From Paracrocinitomix sp039939375 (lineage in GTDB: Bacteria; Bacteroidota; Bacteroidia; Flavobacteriales_D; Crocinitomicaceae), in the NCBI GenBank assembly GCA_039939375.1, contig JBDVJO010000002.1, forward strand, positions 1 through 64,000: 64,000 nucleotides of DNA, written 5' to 3'. Shown here piece by piece: positions 1-9,841 of this stretch (the first letter of the stretch is position 1; the number at the start of each line of letters is the position of its first letter). Position numbers and translations under genes: made by a program. The notes below the pieces were generated by a model. It was not told the origin of the DNA. It searched no databases and saw only the letters and a program-made list of their open reading frames with translations.

Positions 1-54
1 ACTTGCGCAGATGGTACTGCCCTTTTGAGGGTGGGAGAGTATGTGGATGCCACT
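1..54 (+). rRNA. rrf: 5S ribosomal RNA, 3' end (partial)
   Basis: The first ~54 bases read like the 3' third of a bacterial 5S rRNA: a GGTACTGC stretch, the GGTGGGAGAGTA loop segment, and a closing GATGCCA strand. A strong terminator follows immediately. The rest of the rRNA operon would lie left of the window. The exact 3' end is estimated, because the pairing 5' strand is not present. No tRNA gene is seen after it. Confidence 0.85.
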
Positions 55-58
55 TTTT

Positions 59-98
59 AAACCTCACTCCTATTTATTTAGGAGTGAGGTTTTTTTTT
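59..98 (+). terminator. Rho-independent terminator of the rRNA operon
   Basis: A perfect 12-13 bp stem (AAACCTCACTCCT at 59-71, complement at 80-90 and the following Ts) has an 8-nt loop and runs into nine Ts. It directly follows the 5S rRNA. Bases 99-223, up to the end of the convergent tilS gene, hold nothing I can recognise. Confidence 0.92.
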
Positions 99-223
99 GC
101 ACCAAAATCTCAGACACACTTTAAATATAAGGTCAGGTGGAATAGATTTTAGGGTATGATTTATACTTGAATTAAATTTTTAAAAGAGTTTAAACGAATC
201 TAAACCCGGATTAGCATTAAAAT

Positions 224-1549
224 CTAGGTTTCTATAAACTTGGAAAGTATAAGTACTTCTGTAGACAGTTTTGTTACTTTAAAGTTATGATTGGAAGTTA
301 TAACATCTAAAAACAAGGATTGTCTTTTTGAGTCTTCAATTATGAACACTTCTTCTTTTTCAAAAAGAGAAAGTTTTTGGTTGATTAAAATATCCGAAAT
401 AAGTTTAGATTGTTTAGAACCAAAGGAAATAAACTTTTCTCCGTTATTATACGATCTGATAGTTAAAGGGAATTGCACTATGCTAAAATCGCAATAGACA
501 TTATTAGAATTGAAGTTTACATTACCTTTCTTTGCTCGGCTCAATTGATATTTTGAATTCCCAACTTTGAAATTAAAAGGTAGATCGTAAACTTGTATAG
601 GTTTTAAAGTTACTTTGTTTTCTAAGTTTCTCATTAGGAGTTTATCTCGATTAATGAGGAATTCAAAATTCTCAATTTTACGTATGGCGCCATTGGAGGA
701 ATCCAAAAAATTCCTGAATTCTTGAATTTTAGCACGTGTAATTCCAAATGACTTAAAGAGGTATTGAAGTTTAATATCTGAAAGTTGAAGAAGTAGCTTT
801 TTAGTAACGGAAATAATTCCTTCAGATTCTTTAAAGTATAACGATTTAAATTGGTCTGATTCATTTTCTAAATCATCATTCATCAGAAGAATATCATTCA
901 TAAAAGTTTGTATATTCTCTTTAATAGATGGAGTGATTTTTTCTAGTTCAGGGATTATTTTATGCCTAATTGTATTTCTCTTATACTTTAATTCTTGGTT
1001 AGAAGAATCGGTACGATATTCAATATCGTTGAGCGCAATAAATTTGATAATCTTACTTTTTGAAAACTTAAGTAAAGGTCTATAATAAATATCTCTGAAC
1101 TTTGGGATACCGCCAGCTCCTTTAACTGAAGTTCCCCTTGATATATTTAGCAGGAAAGTTTCAATATTGTCATCAAGATGGTGTGCAGTAAGTACTACGG
1201 GGTTCTTATCAGAGGATGTTATTTGATTAAACCATGTGTATCTTAGGTTTCTAGCGGTAAGTTGAATATTCGTTTTTGATTTTTTACTTTTATCAATTGT
1301 ATTGAAACTAATTGAATAAAATTCTTTATCTAATTTATTAGCTAATAAGGAAACAAACTTTTCATCTAGATCTGAGTCTTCACCTCTCAGCTTAAAATTA
1401 CAATGAAGAATTTTGAAATAGATTCCGCATTGATGAAGCAGGTGACAGAGTGCCACTGAATCAATTCCTCCACTTGTAGCAACGTAAATTTGATACTCCT
1501 TAAAATCAGGAAGTTCTTCGTAAAAGTTATTTTTAAAATCCTCTAACAA
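224..1549 (-). CDS. tilS: tRNA(Ile)-lysidine synthase TilS
   Basis: This enzyme attaches lysine to C34 of the CAU-anticodon tRNA-Ile, using ATP, so that the tRNA reads AUA. The 441-residue protein has the PP-loop ATPase motif SGGIDS at residues 26-31. Further family blocks follow, such as HCNFKLRGEDSD and TAHHLDDNIETFLLN, and then a linker and C-terminal substrate-binding region. Its length is typical for the family. The start overlaps the end of pabB by 7 nt, so the two are probably translationally coupled and transcribed leftward from upstream of pabB. It converges on the rRNA operon terminator. No terminator of its own is obvious before 224. Confidence 0.95.
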   Translation of the reverse strand: MLEDFKNNFYEELPDFKEYQIYVATSGGIDSVALCHLLHQCGIYFKILHCNFKLRGEDSDLDEKFVSLLANKLDKEFYSISFNTIDKSKKSKTNIQLTARNLRYTWFNQITSSDKNPVVLTAHHLDDNIETFLLNISRGTSVKGAGGIPKFRDIYYRPLLKFSKSKIIKFIALNDIEYRTDSSNQELKYKRNTIRHKIIPELEKITPSIKENIQTFMNDILLMNDDLENESDQFKSLYFKESEGIISVTKKLLLQLSDIKLQYLFKSFGITRAKIQEFRNFLDSSNGAIRKIENFEFLINRDKLLMRNLENKVTLKPIQVYDLPFNFKVGNSKYQLSRAKKGNVNFNSNNVYCDFSIVQFPLTIRSYNNGEKFISFGSKQSKLISDILINQKLSLFEKEEVFIIEDSKRQSLFLDVITSNHNFKVTKLSTEVLILSKFIET

Positions 1550-2790
1550 ATTACACTTTTTATCGCCTTAATTTTTTCTAGGCATTCTTCGTATTCTTTT
1601 TCAGGAACTGAACTTGTAGTGATCGCTCCACCAACAGCAACAAAAATAGACTTAGCTATTTCGTTAACAAAAATAGTTCTGATCACCACATTTAGATCAA
1701 TGTTGAAATTAGGAGCGATATAGCCTTGTGCTCCTGAGTATAAATTTCTCGAAAAAATTTCATTTTCTTCAGAAATAGACATGGCTGAAATTTTTGGAGC
1801 CCCTGTCATTGACCCCATGGGAAAGGTTGATTTTATAATATCTGCAAATTTTATATCTGATTTTAGATTGCAGCTAATTGTAGAAATAAGTTGATTAATA
1901 TTTTTAAACGAGTGTACTTCAAATAGTTTCTTCGTTTCTACAGAATTTTTCGAGGCAATTTTTGAAAGATCATTCCTGACTAAATCTACGATCATTACGT
2001 TTTCAGTTATTTCTTTAAGGTCAGATTTTAAATTAGAAATTATTCTATCATTTTCAGAAACGGAAGACCCTTTAGGTGCAGTACCTTTTATTGGTTGCGA
2101 AATAATTTCGTTTTGTTCTTTAGAAATGAATCTTTCAGGACTAGTATTCAGAATGATTTTATTTGAAATCCTTTCATAAACTGAGAAAGGGCTTTCAGTT
2201 TTATTAAATAATTCTTCGAATGTATTTAATGGATTTAAGTTTTTAAAACTTCCCAAAAAAGCTGTACAATAGTTCATTTCGTAAATATCACCTCTTTGTA
2301 TTTTGGTTTTGATTTTATCAATTTTTGAGATGTATTCTTCTTTAGACTCTATTTGTTCTATATGAACAGAGTTCCTTTGCTTTAAATCTGATTTTTTTTC
2401 TTTAAGCAGTAGACTTTTTACATCCTCAATTGACGAATCTCCGAAAAAGTAGAGCTCACCTTGGATAGCTTGAATGACATTTTTTGGACATTTTAGACTA
2501 ACATTTGGGAAGCCTAAGAAGTCGTGGTTTTTAGAATTCAACTTTAACTCAATACTGTTTTTGAGATCATAACCTAGATTAGTGAAGATGAATTTACCTT
2601 TGTTTGAATCAATAAATGAATCGACCAGTTCGAAATCAACATTACCATCAATAGCTAAATTCTCATCAAAGTCCCAGCCGATAATAAAGTTTTTTGCATC
2701 CCTTAGAAACAAGGTTAAATCATTTGGCTCGATTCTAGTTGTTATATCGAACCAACTCATGTTTAAAAGAAGAGGTACAAAAGATTTCAT
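1543..2790 (-). CDS. pabB: Aminodeoxychorismate synthase component I (PabB-like)
   Basis: A chorismate-binding enzyme of 415 residues, expected to aminate chorismate to 4-amino-4-deoxychorismate for folate synthesis. Family blocks visible in order are GDIYEMNYCTAF, a PIKGT motif near residue 235, EITENVMIVDLVRNDL and GSMTGAPKISAM. In PabB the lysine of PIKGT is the catalytic nucleophile, whereas anthranilate synthase (TrpE) has PIAGT. This motif therefore favours PabB over TrpE. No glutaminase (PabA) or lyase (PabC) gene is adjacent. It is the first gene of a two-gene leftward unit with tilS. The divergent VCBS gene starts 54 nt away, leaving little room for both promoters. Confidence 0.9.
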   Translation of the reverse strand: MKSFVPLLLNMSWFDITTRIEPNDLTLFLRDAKNFIIGWDFDENLAIDGNVDFELVDSFIDSNKGKFIFTNLGYDLKNSIELKLNSKNHDFLGFPNVSLKCPKNVIQAIQGELYFFGDSSIEDVKSLLLKEKKSDLKQRNSVHIEQIESKEEYISKIDKIKTKIQRGDIYEMNYCTAFLGSFKNLNPLNTFEELFNKTESPFSVYERISNKIILNTSPERFISKEQNEIISQPIKGTAPKGSSVSENDRIISNLKSDLKEITENVMIVDLVRNDLSKIASKNSVETKKLFEVHSFKNINQLISTISCNLKSDIKFADIIKSTFPMGSMTGAPKISAMSISEENEIFSRNLYSGAQGYIAPNFNIDLNVVIRTIFVNEIAKSIFVAVGGAITTSSVPEKEYEECLEKIKAIKSVIC

Positions 2791-2844
2791 TATTCGTTAA
2801 CTTAAGCAAAAATAGTATCTTCACATTAGAAGACATCTTTATTT

Positions 2845-5800
2845 ATGAAAATAATTCTAGGCCTTATATTATCGTTTCTGGGAATTTATTCATTGGCTCA
2901 AAGTGAAGGGTTCAAATCTATCCCATCAGAAACTACAGGCATCACTTTTAACAATTCTATAATTGAGACCAAATCTCTCAATATCATGAATTACGATTAT
3001 TTGTACAATGGCGGGGGTGTTGGCATAGGGGATTTTAATAAAGACGGATTTCAAGATATTTTTTTCTCAGGAAACCAAGTAAATGATCAGCTGTATTTTA
3101 ATAAGGGAGGTTTCAGATTTGAGAAAGTTAGTTTGCCATCTCAAGGTCAAAAAGGGTGGAGTACTGGAGTGTGTGTGTTTGATGTAAATGAAGATGGTTG
3201 GGATGATATTTATGTTTGTAGAAGTGGGGCAGATAGTTTAAAGTTGAAGAACGTGTTGTATGTGAATCAGCAAAACGGCAGCTTTAAAGAAGAAGCAAGT
3301 TTATTTGGTTTGGATTTGGTTGGACATCATATTCAAGCAGCTCCATTGGACATAGATTTAGATGGTGATTTAGATTTGTACGTTATGGGGCATCCCGGAA
3401 AATTTCAGCATAAGGTGGATTATATAGAGATGGCTGAAAAAGTAAGAAATGGGTTAATAGAATCAGACGTATTATTGGAAAATGTAGGAGGAAAGTTTAT
3501 AGACATAACGAAAGAAAGTAAGATTGTTGAGTATGGATATGGGTTGGGCTTAGCGATTACTGATTTGAATTTAGACGGTTATCCTGATATTATTGTGTGC
3601 AATGATTTTGACGAACCGGATCACGTTTTTATAAATCAACAAAATAATACTTTCAAAGATCAAAATCTTAGTTACTTCAAGCACACGTCTAATTATTCTA
3701 TGGGGAATGATGTAGGTGATATTAATAATGATGGAATGTTAGATTACATATCGGTGGATATGGCATTTGACAGTCACGAACGTTCTAAAACGAACATGGC
3801 CTCTATGGATTTGCAAAAATTTAATGCGAGAGTTCAATTGGGTTGGGGGTATCAGTATATGCATAACATGCTTCATTTGAATACAGGATTAGGAACTTTT
3901 CAAGAAATAGCTCAGATATCTGGGGTTGCTAAAACGGATTGGAGTTGGGCTCCTTTGTTTATGGATATCGATCAAGATGGATATCAAGATTTATTTATTA
4001 CGAATGGCTATAAAAGAGATACAAAAAACAATGATATAAAGTATAAACTAGAAGCCTTAAAAGAGAAGAAGGGAGAAGTAAGTCTTGAAGAGTTTTTAGC
4101 TCTTATACCATCTGTAAAGATTGAGAATTATTTTTTTGGAAATAATCAAGATTTGACTTTTGCTGATAAGCGTGAAGATTGGGGAGTAGATGAAAAATTA
4201 AATTCTAACGGAGCTGCATATGTTGATTTAGATAATGATGGTGACCTAGATTTGGTGCTTAATAATGTGGATACTTTGGCTTCAGTTTATGAAAATAAAC
4301 TAAAAACTGAAAGTCAGTATTTAGTTCTGGATTTTTCAGAATTACCTCAAAATGTTAGTTCAGGATTAAAAATAAAAGTTGAAACCGAAAAGGGAGTTCA
4401 AATAAGAGAGAATTATTTTGTAAGAGGTTATCAATCAACCGTTGATAAGAGACAATTTTTCTATTGCCCTTCAGATGACGCTTTCGTGAAAGTGAGTATT
4501 GGAAAAGATTTTGAAATTCTCAACCCTAAACCGAATAATACATACTTAATTAATGCGTCAATGGCTACACCTTCAAGAATTGAAGGTCCGTTTGCAAATT
4601 CATTAGCATATTTTGAAGAGATTACTGAATCGTCAAAATTGGAAGCTGTTTATATTGATAACAAATTCAATGATTTTGAAAAAGAATCACTTTTACCCCA
4701 TCAAATTAGTACGAAAGGACCTGAAATCGTAGTGGGAGATTTTGATAAAAATGGATTTGAAGATTTTATTGTTTCTTCAGCTGTGGGAAAGATTCCAATG
4801 GTTTATCTGCAAAATACACAAGGTAAGTTCAAGAAAATGCTTTCTAGATCATTTTATAATCATCATGCTACTGAGGATGGAGATATGACCGTTCTTGACA
4901 TAAATGGTGATAACAATTTGGATTTGATTATCTCTTCAGGAGGTTATCAGTATGAATCGGGAGATACTTCATATCAAAACAGACTGTATATAGGCAACGG
5001 ATTAGGGATGTTTGGATTGGTGAAAAATGCCTTACCAATAGAAGGATTTAACTCTGGAAAGATTTTAAAAAACGACATTGACAAAGATGGGGATGAAGAT
5101 TTAATCGTATTTGGAGCAGCTGATCCGTTAAATTATCCTTCACCTGGAACAACAAAAATTTACCTGAATACTAAAGGTTTTTTCCGAGATGCCACAGCTG
5201 ATATTTCTCCTGAAATTGAAAATGTAGGAATGGTGAATGATGCAGTTTTATCTGATTTTGATTCAGATGGAGATTTGGATATTGTGATAGTTGGAGAATG
5301 GATGAATGTTACTGTTTTTCAAAATACAAATGGAAAGTATAAGAAGTTTGAAACCAATTTAAACTTACCCGGATGGTGGTCGTGCATAGAAATTGCTGAC
5401 GTTGATGGAGACGGTGATGATGATTACTTGTTGGGAAATGCAGGAATGAATAATAAATACAGACCTTCAGTTGAAAAACCTTTAGAAGTTTATGCAAATG
5501 ACTTTGATGACAACGGTACTATTGATATTGTCTTAGCATATGATAAAAAGTCAGGGAAATTACCAGTGAGAGGGAGAGAATGCTCATCTAGTCAAATGCC
5601 TTTTATAGCCGATAAATTTCCAACGTTCTTAGAATTTGCAACTTCAGGATTAGAGGACATCTATCCAAAGGAAAAATTAGATGCGGCTTTACATTTGAAA
5701 GCTACTGAATTCAGAAGTGGGGTGATTTATAACAATGGTGAAAAAGGTTTTTCCTTTGAACCATTTTCTATAGAGGGGCAAGTTTCTTTTATCAATGATT

Positions 5801-6081
5801 TTGAATTTATTGATATAAATGGAGATGGTTTAAAAGATATAATTGCTGTCGGAAATCGATTCAATTCAGAAGTTGAAACGACTAGATATGATGCAGGGTG
5901 CGGAGTGGTTTATTTGCAAAAAAAAGGTGGAGGTTTTGAGTACGCTACACCATTAGAAACTAAGTTTTTTGCCCCGCATAACGCGAAATCTTTGTGTACA
6001 ATCAAGTTAGCAAACGGAAAAACTGGAATTTTGGTAGGGAATAACAATCAGATTATACAACTTTTTCAACTCAACTATTAA
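2845..6081 (+). CDS. Secreted FG-GAP/VCBS repeat protein (copy 1)
   Basis: A 1,078-residue exported protein with a signal peptide (MKIILGLILSFLGIYSLAQS). It is built from many FG-GAP/VCBS beta-propeller blades, recognisable by calcium-binding loops such as DFNKDGFQD, DLDGDLD, DINNDGMLD and DVDGDGDDD. Mid-protein (about residues 490-570), where relatives have an ASPIC/UnbV domain, the sequence is diverged. A C-terminal block containing RGRECSSSQMPF is shared with the paralogue at 25871-29098. Such ~1,100-residue proteins are frequent in Bacteroidota, often near SusC/SusD pairs. None is present here, so the substrate is unknown. The stop codon overlaps that of the convergent gene at 6078. Confidence 0.85.
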   Translation: MKIILGLILSFLGIYSLAQSEGFKSIPSETTGITFNNSIIETKSLNIMNYDYLYNGGGVGIGDFNKDGFQDIFFSGNQVNDQLYFNKGGFRFEKVSLPSQGQKGWSTGVCVFDVNEDGWDDIYVCRSGADSLKLKNVLYVNQQNGSFKEEASLFGLDLVGHHIQAAPLDIDLDGDLDLYVMGHPGKFQHKVDYIEMAEKVRNGLIESDVLLENVGGKFIDITKESKIVEYGYGLGLAITDLNLDGYPDIIVCNDFDEPDHVFINQQNNTFKDQNLSYFKHTSNYSMGNDVGDINNDGMLDYISVDMAFDSHERSKTNMASMDLQKFNARVQLGWGYQYMHNMLHLNTGLGTFQEIAQISGVAKTDWSWAPLFMDIDQDGYQDLFITNGYKRDTKNNDIKYKLEALKEKKGEVSLEEFLALIPSVKIENYFFGNNQDLTFADKREDWGVDEKLNSNGAAYVDLDNDGDLDLVLNNVDTLASVYENKLKTESQYLVLDFSELPQNVSSGLKIKVETEKGVQIRENYFVRGYQSTVDKRQFFYCPSDDAFVKVSIGKDFEILNPKPNNTYLINASMATPSRIEGPFANSLAYFEEITESSKLEAVYIDNKFNDFEKESLLPHQISTKGPEIVVGDFDKNGFEDFIVSSAVGKIPMVYLQNTQGKFKKMLSRSFYNHHATEDGDMTVLDINGDNNLDLIISSGGYQYESGDTSYQNRLYIGNGLGMFGLVKNALPIEGFNSGKILKNDIDKDGDEDLIVFGAADPLNYPSPGTTKIYLNTKGFFRDATADISPEIENVGMVNDAVLSDFDSDGDLDIVIVGEWMNVTVFQNTNGKYKKFETNLNLPGWWSCIEIADVDGDGDDDYLLGNAGMNNKYRPSVEKPLEVYANDFDDNGTIDIVLAYDKKSGKLPVRGRECSSSQMPFIADKFPTFLEFATSGLEDIYPKEKLDAALHLKATEFRSGVIYNNGEKGFSFEPFSIEGQVSFINDFEFIDINGDGLKDIIAVGNRFNSEVETTRYDAGCGVVYLQKKGGGFEYATPLETKFFAPHNAKSLCTIKLANGKTGILVGNNNQIIQLFQLNY

Positions 6082-7148
6082 TTTCGAAAAAGTTGTTGTG
6101 CTTCAGTAATACCATTTAACTCATAAATTAAAAGATAAGTGCCTTTTTCGTAAGTAGATAAGTTCACCGAGAACGAAATATTGTTCTCCAAATGTTCTAA
6201 AACCTGACCTTGTGCATCTACCAAAACTATATTTTTTAAAGTACTTCCGCTAGGAAATGTGACCTTCACTATATCGCTGGTAGGGTTTGGATAAGCCTGA
6301 ATTTGTGATTGCTGATGCTCAAATAAGTTACTCTGATCAAAAACTACAATTGTAGAATCACAAAAAGTTTCTACACATCCGTTTCCATTATTTACTTGGA
6401 CGCATACGCAGTAATCTCCAGGGGTGCTCCATTGATTATAAAATGGAGCGTTATCCGTAGATAAGTTCCCATCACAAAATGTCCAAACATAGGTAGCAGT
6501 AGAATAGACGTCAGTAGTATCATAATCTACAAACAGGGAATCTGAAATGTCGATATTTATATTTGAAAAGTTGAAGGATAAATGAGGTTCTTGATTGATT
6601 TCAATAGCTATTTCTGCTGTATCATTTGGACAAGCTCCTACCCCTGGAACGATATAATTGAAGAAATAATCCGCTTCAGGTAAATCATAATAATCCAACC
6701 AACCTGTTGTTGAATTGAATTGACCAGAATTGGATGTCTCTTCCCATAATCCCGTTAAAGATCCATCCAAATAAGAATTTAAATCAACTGAATCATCTGT
6801 ATTGCAAAAAATAGCAGAATTGTCAGAACCAGCGTTCGAAGCTTGAGAAACAGTGATGTCAATGGTAATTGAATCTAAACACCCGGCTCCGTCATCAGCA
6901 ATTAGTTCAATCGAATAAACTCCGGCCGAACCAAAACTGAGTAGTGAATTTGTTTGTGTTGAATACGTAAACTCGTCTAAGTGCCACTCATAAGAAACCG
7001 CTCCGGTAGAGGTATTCGTAAAATTGACTATTTCACCAGTACAAACAGAAGTGTTGGTAGGAGTAAATCCTGCAGTTACACCACAGCTAGAGAATCCCAG
7101 TTGAGGAATAATCAAAGCGAAAAATAAAAGAGAAACGAATCCTTTCAT
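6078..7148 (-). CDS. PKD-domain protein with T9SS type A sorting domain
   Basis: A 356-residue secreted protein. It starts with a signal peptide (MKGFVSLLFFALIIPQLGFSS) and has a PKD-like Ig fold at about residues 25-105 (CTGEIVNFTNTSTG...YEWHL). A Cys-rich middle with a second PKD-like segment follows (TYVWTFCDGN). The last ~70 residues form a type A T9SS C-terminal signal, beginning AYPNPTSDIVKV and ending with a KGTYLLIYE strand. It is expected to be exported by the type IX system and attached to the cell surface or released. The role is unknown. It converges with the VCBS gene, sharing the TTAA at 6078-6081. Confidence 0.85.
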   Translation of the reverse strand: MKGFVSLLFFALIIPQLGFSSCGVTAGFTPTNTSVCTGEIVNFTNTSTGAVSYEWHLDEFTYSTQTNSLLSFGSAGVYSIELIADDGAGCLDSITIDITVSQASNAGSDNSAIFCNTDDSVDLNSYLDGSLTGLWEETSNSGQFNSTTGWLDYYDLPEADYFFNYIVPGVGACPNDTAEIAIEINQEPHLSFNFSNINIDISDSLFVDYDTTDVYSTATYVWTFCDGNLSTDNAPFYNQWSTPGDYCVCVQVNNGNGCVETFCDSTIVVFDQSNLFEHQQSQIQAYPNPTSDIVKVTFPSGSTLKNIVLVDAQGQVLEHLENNISFSVNLSTYEKGTYLLIYELNGITEAQQLFRN

Positions 7149-7241
7149 GCGGTAAAATTAGCCAAAATCATATTCTTAAACAATTCTTGTAATTAACTGA
7201 GAACGAAATGCTTGAAAAAGCTAACAAAATCCTGATTTTCT

Positions 7242-7277
7242 CGTAATATGAATTACGGTTTAAAGAGACTATCTTTG
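7242..7277 (+). promoter_or_regulatory. Probable mgtE promoter with a possible operator palindrome
   Basis: TATCTTTG at 7270-7277 matches the Bacteroidota -7 element TAnnTTTG and would start transcription about 20-25 nt before the GTG start of mgtE. A small inverted repeat, CGTAAT-ATGA-ATTACG, at 7242-7257 lies where the -33 element would be, so a repressor could bind there. No clear TTTG -33 box is seen. This is inferred from sequence only. Confidence 0.45.
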
Positions 7278-7306
7278 CAACCAAAATCTAATTAGCACTT
7301 AAAGCG

Positions 7307-8662
7307 GTGAAAGCAGAATTGACAAAGGAATTTATTGCACGACTTCAGCTCATGTTGGAGAATGGTGATATTGTTGCTATTTCAACCGAGATGAGTGCTT
7401 TTCACCCCGCAGATGTTGCTCAAATTTTATCTTCATTTTCGATTGAGGATGCAAAGTTCATCTTTGATTTGTTGGATGATGAAGTTTCGGCGGATGCCTT
7501 GATGGAATTGGATGAAGATTATCGTGAACGGTTTTTAGCGCTCTTTTCTACAGAAGAAATTGTAGAGCAAGTAGATAATCTTGAAACTGATGATGCTGCC
7601 GATTTATTAGGAGAATTAGAAGAAGAAGAGAAGGATGAGATTATTGCTCAACTAGAAGACAAGGAGCATGCATCTGAAATTACAGATCTATTAAACTATG
7701 ATGAAGATACCGCGGGTGGACTCATGCATAAAGAGTTTATTAAAGCAAAAACGTATTGGGCGGTAGATCGTTGTGTGATTGAGTTAAGGCGTCAAGCTGA
7801 AGAAGTAGACAGGGTTTATTCAATTTACGTGGTAGATAAAGATGATATTTTACTTGGAGTATTGTCTTTGAAAGCACTGTTATTTGCAGATCCTAAAACT
7901 TTGATTGAAGATATTTATAAGAAGGATAAAATCCATTACGTAAAGGCACACGAAAGCTCTGAAGAGGTGGCAAGTGTGATGGAAAAGTATGATTTAGTAG
8001 CCATTCCTGTAGTTGATCGTCAAAACAAATTAGTTGGAAGAATTACGATTGATGACGTAGTAGATGTCATCAAAGAAGAGGCGGAGAAAGATTTTCAGAT
8101 GGCTTCAGGTATCTCTGAAAATGTCGAGAGTTCATCAGGTGTTTTAAAAAATGCGCGATCAAGATTACCTTGGATTTTAATTGGGTTGGCAGGGGGAGTT
8201 GCTGCATCTCAAATTATTAAGGGATATGAAGTGCAGATTGATATCAATCCGGCTTTAGCCTTTTTTATTCCATTAATTGTGGCCACCGCGGGTAACGTTG
8301 GGGTGCAATCTTCGGCGATTATTGTGCAAGGATTGGCTTCAAAAGACTTTAAGATTCAATCTTTGTTTAAGCAAGTAGGTAAAGAAACCCTCGTTGGAAT
8401 GCTGGTTGGATTCATTTGTTCAATAGTAATTTTTGGAATTTCTTATGTGTTCATTGATGATCTCAGATTAGGAATAACCATTGCGATTTCCTTATTCTTA
8501 GTGGTTGTCATAGCGGCTATATTAGGTTCATTGGTTCCGCTCTTACTAGATCGGATTAAAATTGATCCAGCCCTGGCAACCGGTCCCTTTATCACAACCG
8601 CAAATGATATCATAGGATTAACCATCTATTTTATGGTTGCTTATTTTGTTTATTTGATTTAA
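7307..8662 (+). CDS. mgtE: Magnesium transporter MgtE
   Basis: An inner-membrane Mg2+ channel/transporter of 451 residues. It has an N-terminal MgtE superhelical domain rich in acidic repeats (about residues 10-130, for example DAADLLGELEEEEKDEI). A pair of CBS domains follows (about 135-260, with MEKYDLVAIPVVD and GRITIDDVVDVI). The last ~170 residues hold about five membrane helices, including the conserved ATAGNVGVQSSAI pore-region motif. The start codon is GTG, which begins the N-domain at the expected place; no upstream ATG fits. The next gene begins directly after its stop codon, so the two are co-translated. Confidence 0.95.
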   Translation: MKAELTKEFIARLQLMLENGDIVAISTEMSAFHPADVAQILSSFSIEDAKFIFDLLDDEVSADALMELDEDYRERFLALFSTEEIVEQVDNLETDDAADLLGELEEEEKDEIIAQLEDKEHASEITDLLNYDEDTAGGLMHKEFIKAKTYWAVDRCVIELRRQAEEVDRVYSIYVVDKDDILLGVLSLKALLFADPKTLIEDIYKKDKIHYVKAHESSEEVASVMEKYDLVAIPVVDRQNKLVGRITIDDVVDVIKEEAEKDFQMASGISENVESSSGVLKNARSRLPWILIGLAGGVAASQIIKGYEVQIDINPALAFFIPLIVATAGNVGVQSSAIIVQGLASKDFKIQSLFKQVGKETLVGMLVGFICSIVIFGISYVFIDDLRLGITIAISLFLVVVIAAILGSLVPLLLDRIKIDPALATGPFITTANDIIGLTIYFMVAYFVYLI

Positions 8663-9601
8663 ATGAAAGTAGCGTTTTTAGATACCGTCCACGCAGTCTT
8701 GGAAGAAGGACTAATTGAACTAGGGCATCATTGCGTTGATTTTACCAGAACTTCAAAAGAAGAAATAATAGCTACAATAAATGAATTTGAAGGGATTGTA
8801 GTGCGGTCAAGATTCCCTATTGATCAAGATTTTTTGACACATTGTACTTCTTTAAAATTCATTGCGCGTTCAGGTGCGGGCATGGAGAATATTGATATTG
8901 ATTTTTGTGAAAACCGAAATATTCAATTATTCAATGCACCCGAAGGCAATAGGAATGCAGTTGCCGAACATGCTTTAGGAATGTTACTATCTCTGTTCAA
9001 TAAACTAAATACTGCAGATGCAGAGGTTAGATTGGGAAAATGGGATAGAGAAGGAAATAGAGGAATTGAGTTAGATGGTAAAAAAGTAGGATTAATAGGA
9101 TTCGGAAATAACGGAAGTGCTTTTGCAAAGAAGTTGTTAGGTTTTGAAGTAGAAATTAACGCATACGATAAGTATAAAAAAGGCTTTGGATCTGATCAGG
9201 TAGATGAAGTTGGGTTTGAATCGCTTAAAGCTTGTGACGTAATAAGTTTACACATTCCTCAGAATGACGAGACAAAGTGGATGATTGACGCAGAATTCAT
9301 AGCTCAAATGGAGCATCCATTTTACCTTATTAATTTATCTAGGGGGAAAATAGTCAAGACCAAAGATCTTTTAGATGGTCTAAATTCAGGAAAAGTACTT
9401 GGGGCTTGCTTAGATGTTTTAGAATATGAGAAAGCATCTTTTGAAGATATGTTTAAAGATGGTGTGAATCCTGATTTTAAAGAATTAATTGCTTCAAACA
9501 AGGTATTATTGAGTCCTCATGTAGGCGGTTGGACGCATGAATCCTATTATAAATTGAGTTTAGTACTGCTTGAGAAGATAAAAGAGGCGTTTCATTCGTA
9601 G
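8663..9601 (+). CDS. D-2-hydroxyacid dehydrogenase (phosphoglycerate dehydrogenase-like)
   Basis: A 312-residue NAD(P)-dependent D-2-hydroxyacid dehydrogenase. It has an N-terminal flavodoxin-like half, then EHALGMLLSL, the nucleotide-binding turn GLIGFGNNGSAFAKKL (about residues 143-158), the catalytic-Arg motif NLSRGKIV, and the catalytic-His region SPHVGGWTHE near the end. The length fits short SerA-type enzymes without an ACT domain. 3-phosphoglycerate is a possible substrate but is not proven, and no serC or serB is adjacent. Its ATG follows the mgtE TAA with zero spacing. About 240 non-coding bases follow before the small lipoprotein gene. Confidence 0.85.
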   Translation: MKVAFLDTVHAVLEEGLIELGHHCVDFTRTSKEEIIATINEFEGIVVRSRFPIDQDFLTHCTSLKFIARSGAGMENIDIDFCENRNIQLFNAPEGNRNAVAEHALGMLLSLFNKLNTADAEVRLGKWDREGNRGIELDGKKVGLIGFGNNGSAFAKKLLGFEVEINAYDKYKKGFGSDQVDEVGFESLKACDVISLHIPQNDETKWMIDAEFIAQMEHPFYLINLSRGKIVKTKDLLDGLNSGKVLGACLDVLEYEKASFEDMFKDGVNPDFKELIASNKVLLSPHVGGWTHESYYKLSLVLLEKIKEAFHS

Positions 9602-9790
9602 ATTAATCTAGTGCATTCATAGATTTATTAACAATTGGGGCTTAAAGTAAAAACTCAATGTTTTCAAGTGTTTACCGAATAATTAGCTGAGTTATTAAAC
9701 GCTAACTTGTTGATATGTCGGGATTTTTAATTTGTGGGAATAACATTTTTTACTTATTTTCGTTAACATTAATAGTTGGCAGGCTTTTTG

Positions 9791-9798
9791 TAATTTTG
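9791..9798 (+). promoter_or_regulatory. -7 promoter element of the first small lipoprotein gene
   Basis: TAATTTTG fits the TAnnTTTG -7 consensus and lies 44 nt before the ATG at 9842. The best upstream TTG (9776-9778) is closer than the usual 19-21 nt spacing, so only the -7 element is convincing. The rest of 9602-9790 shows no gene. Confidence 0.45.
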
Positions 9799-9841
9799 TC
9801 AACAACCGACAAAGATTATAAAAACCAAAAAAGACCGAGAC

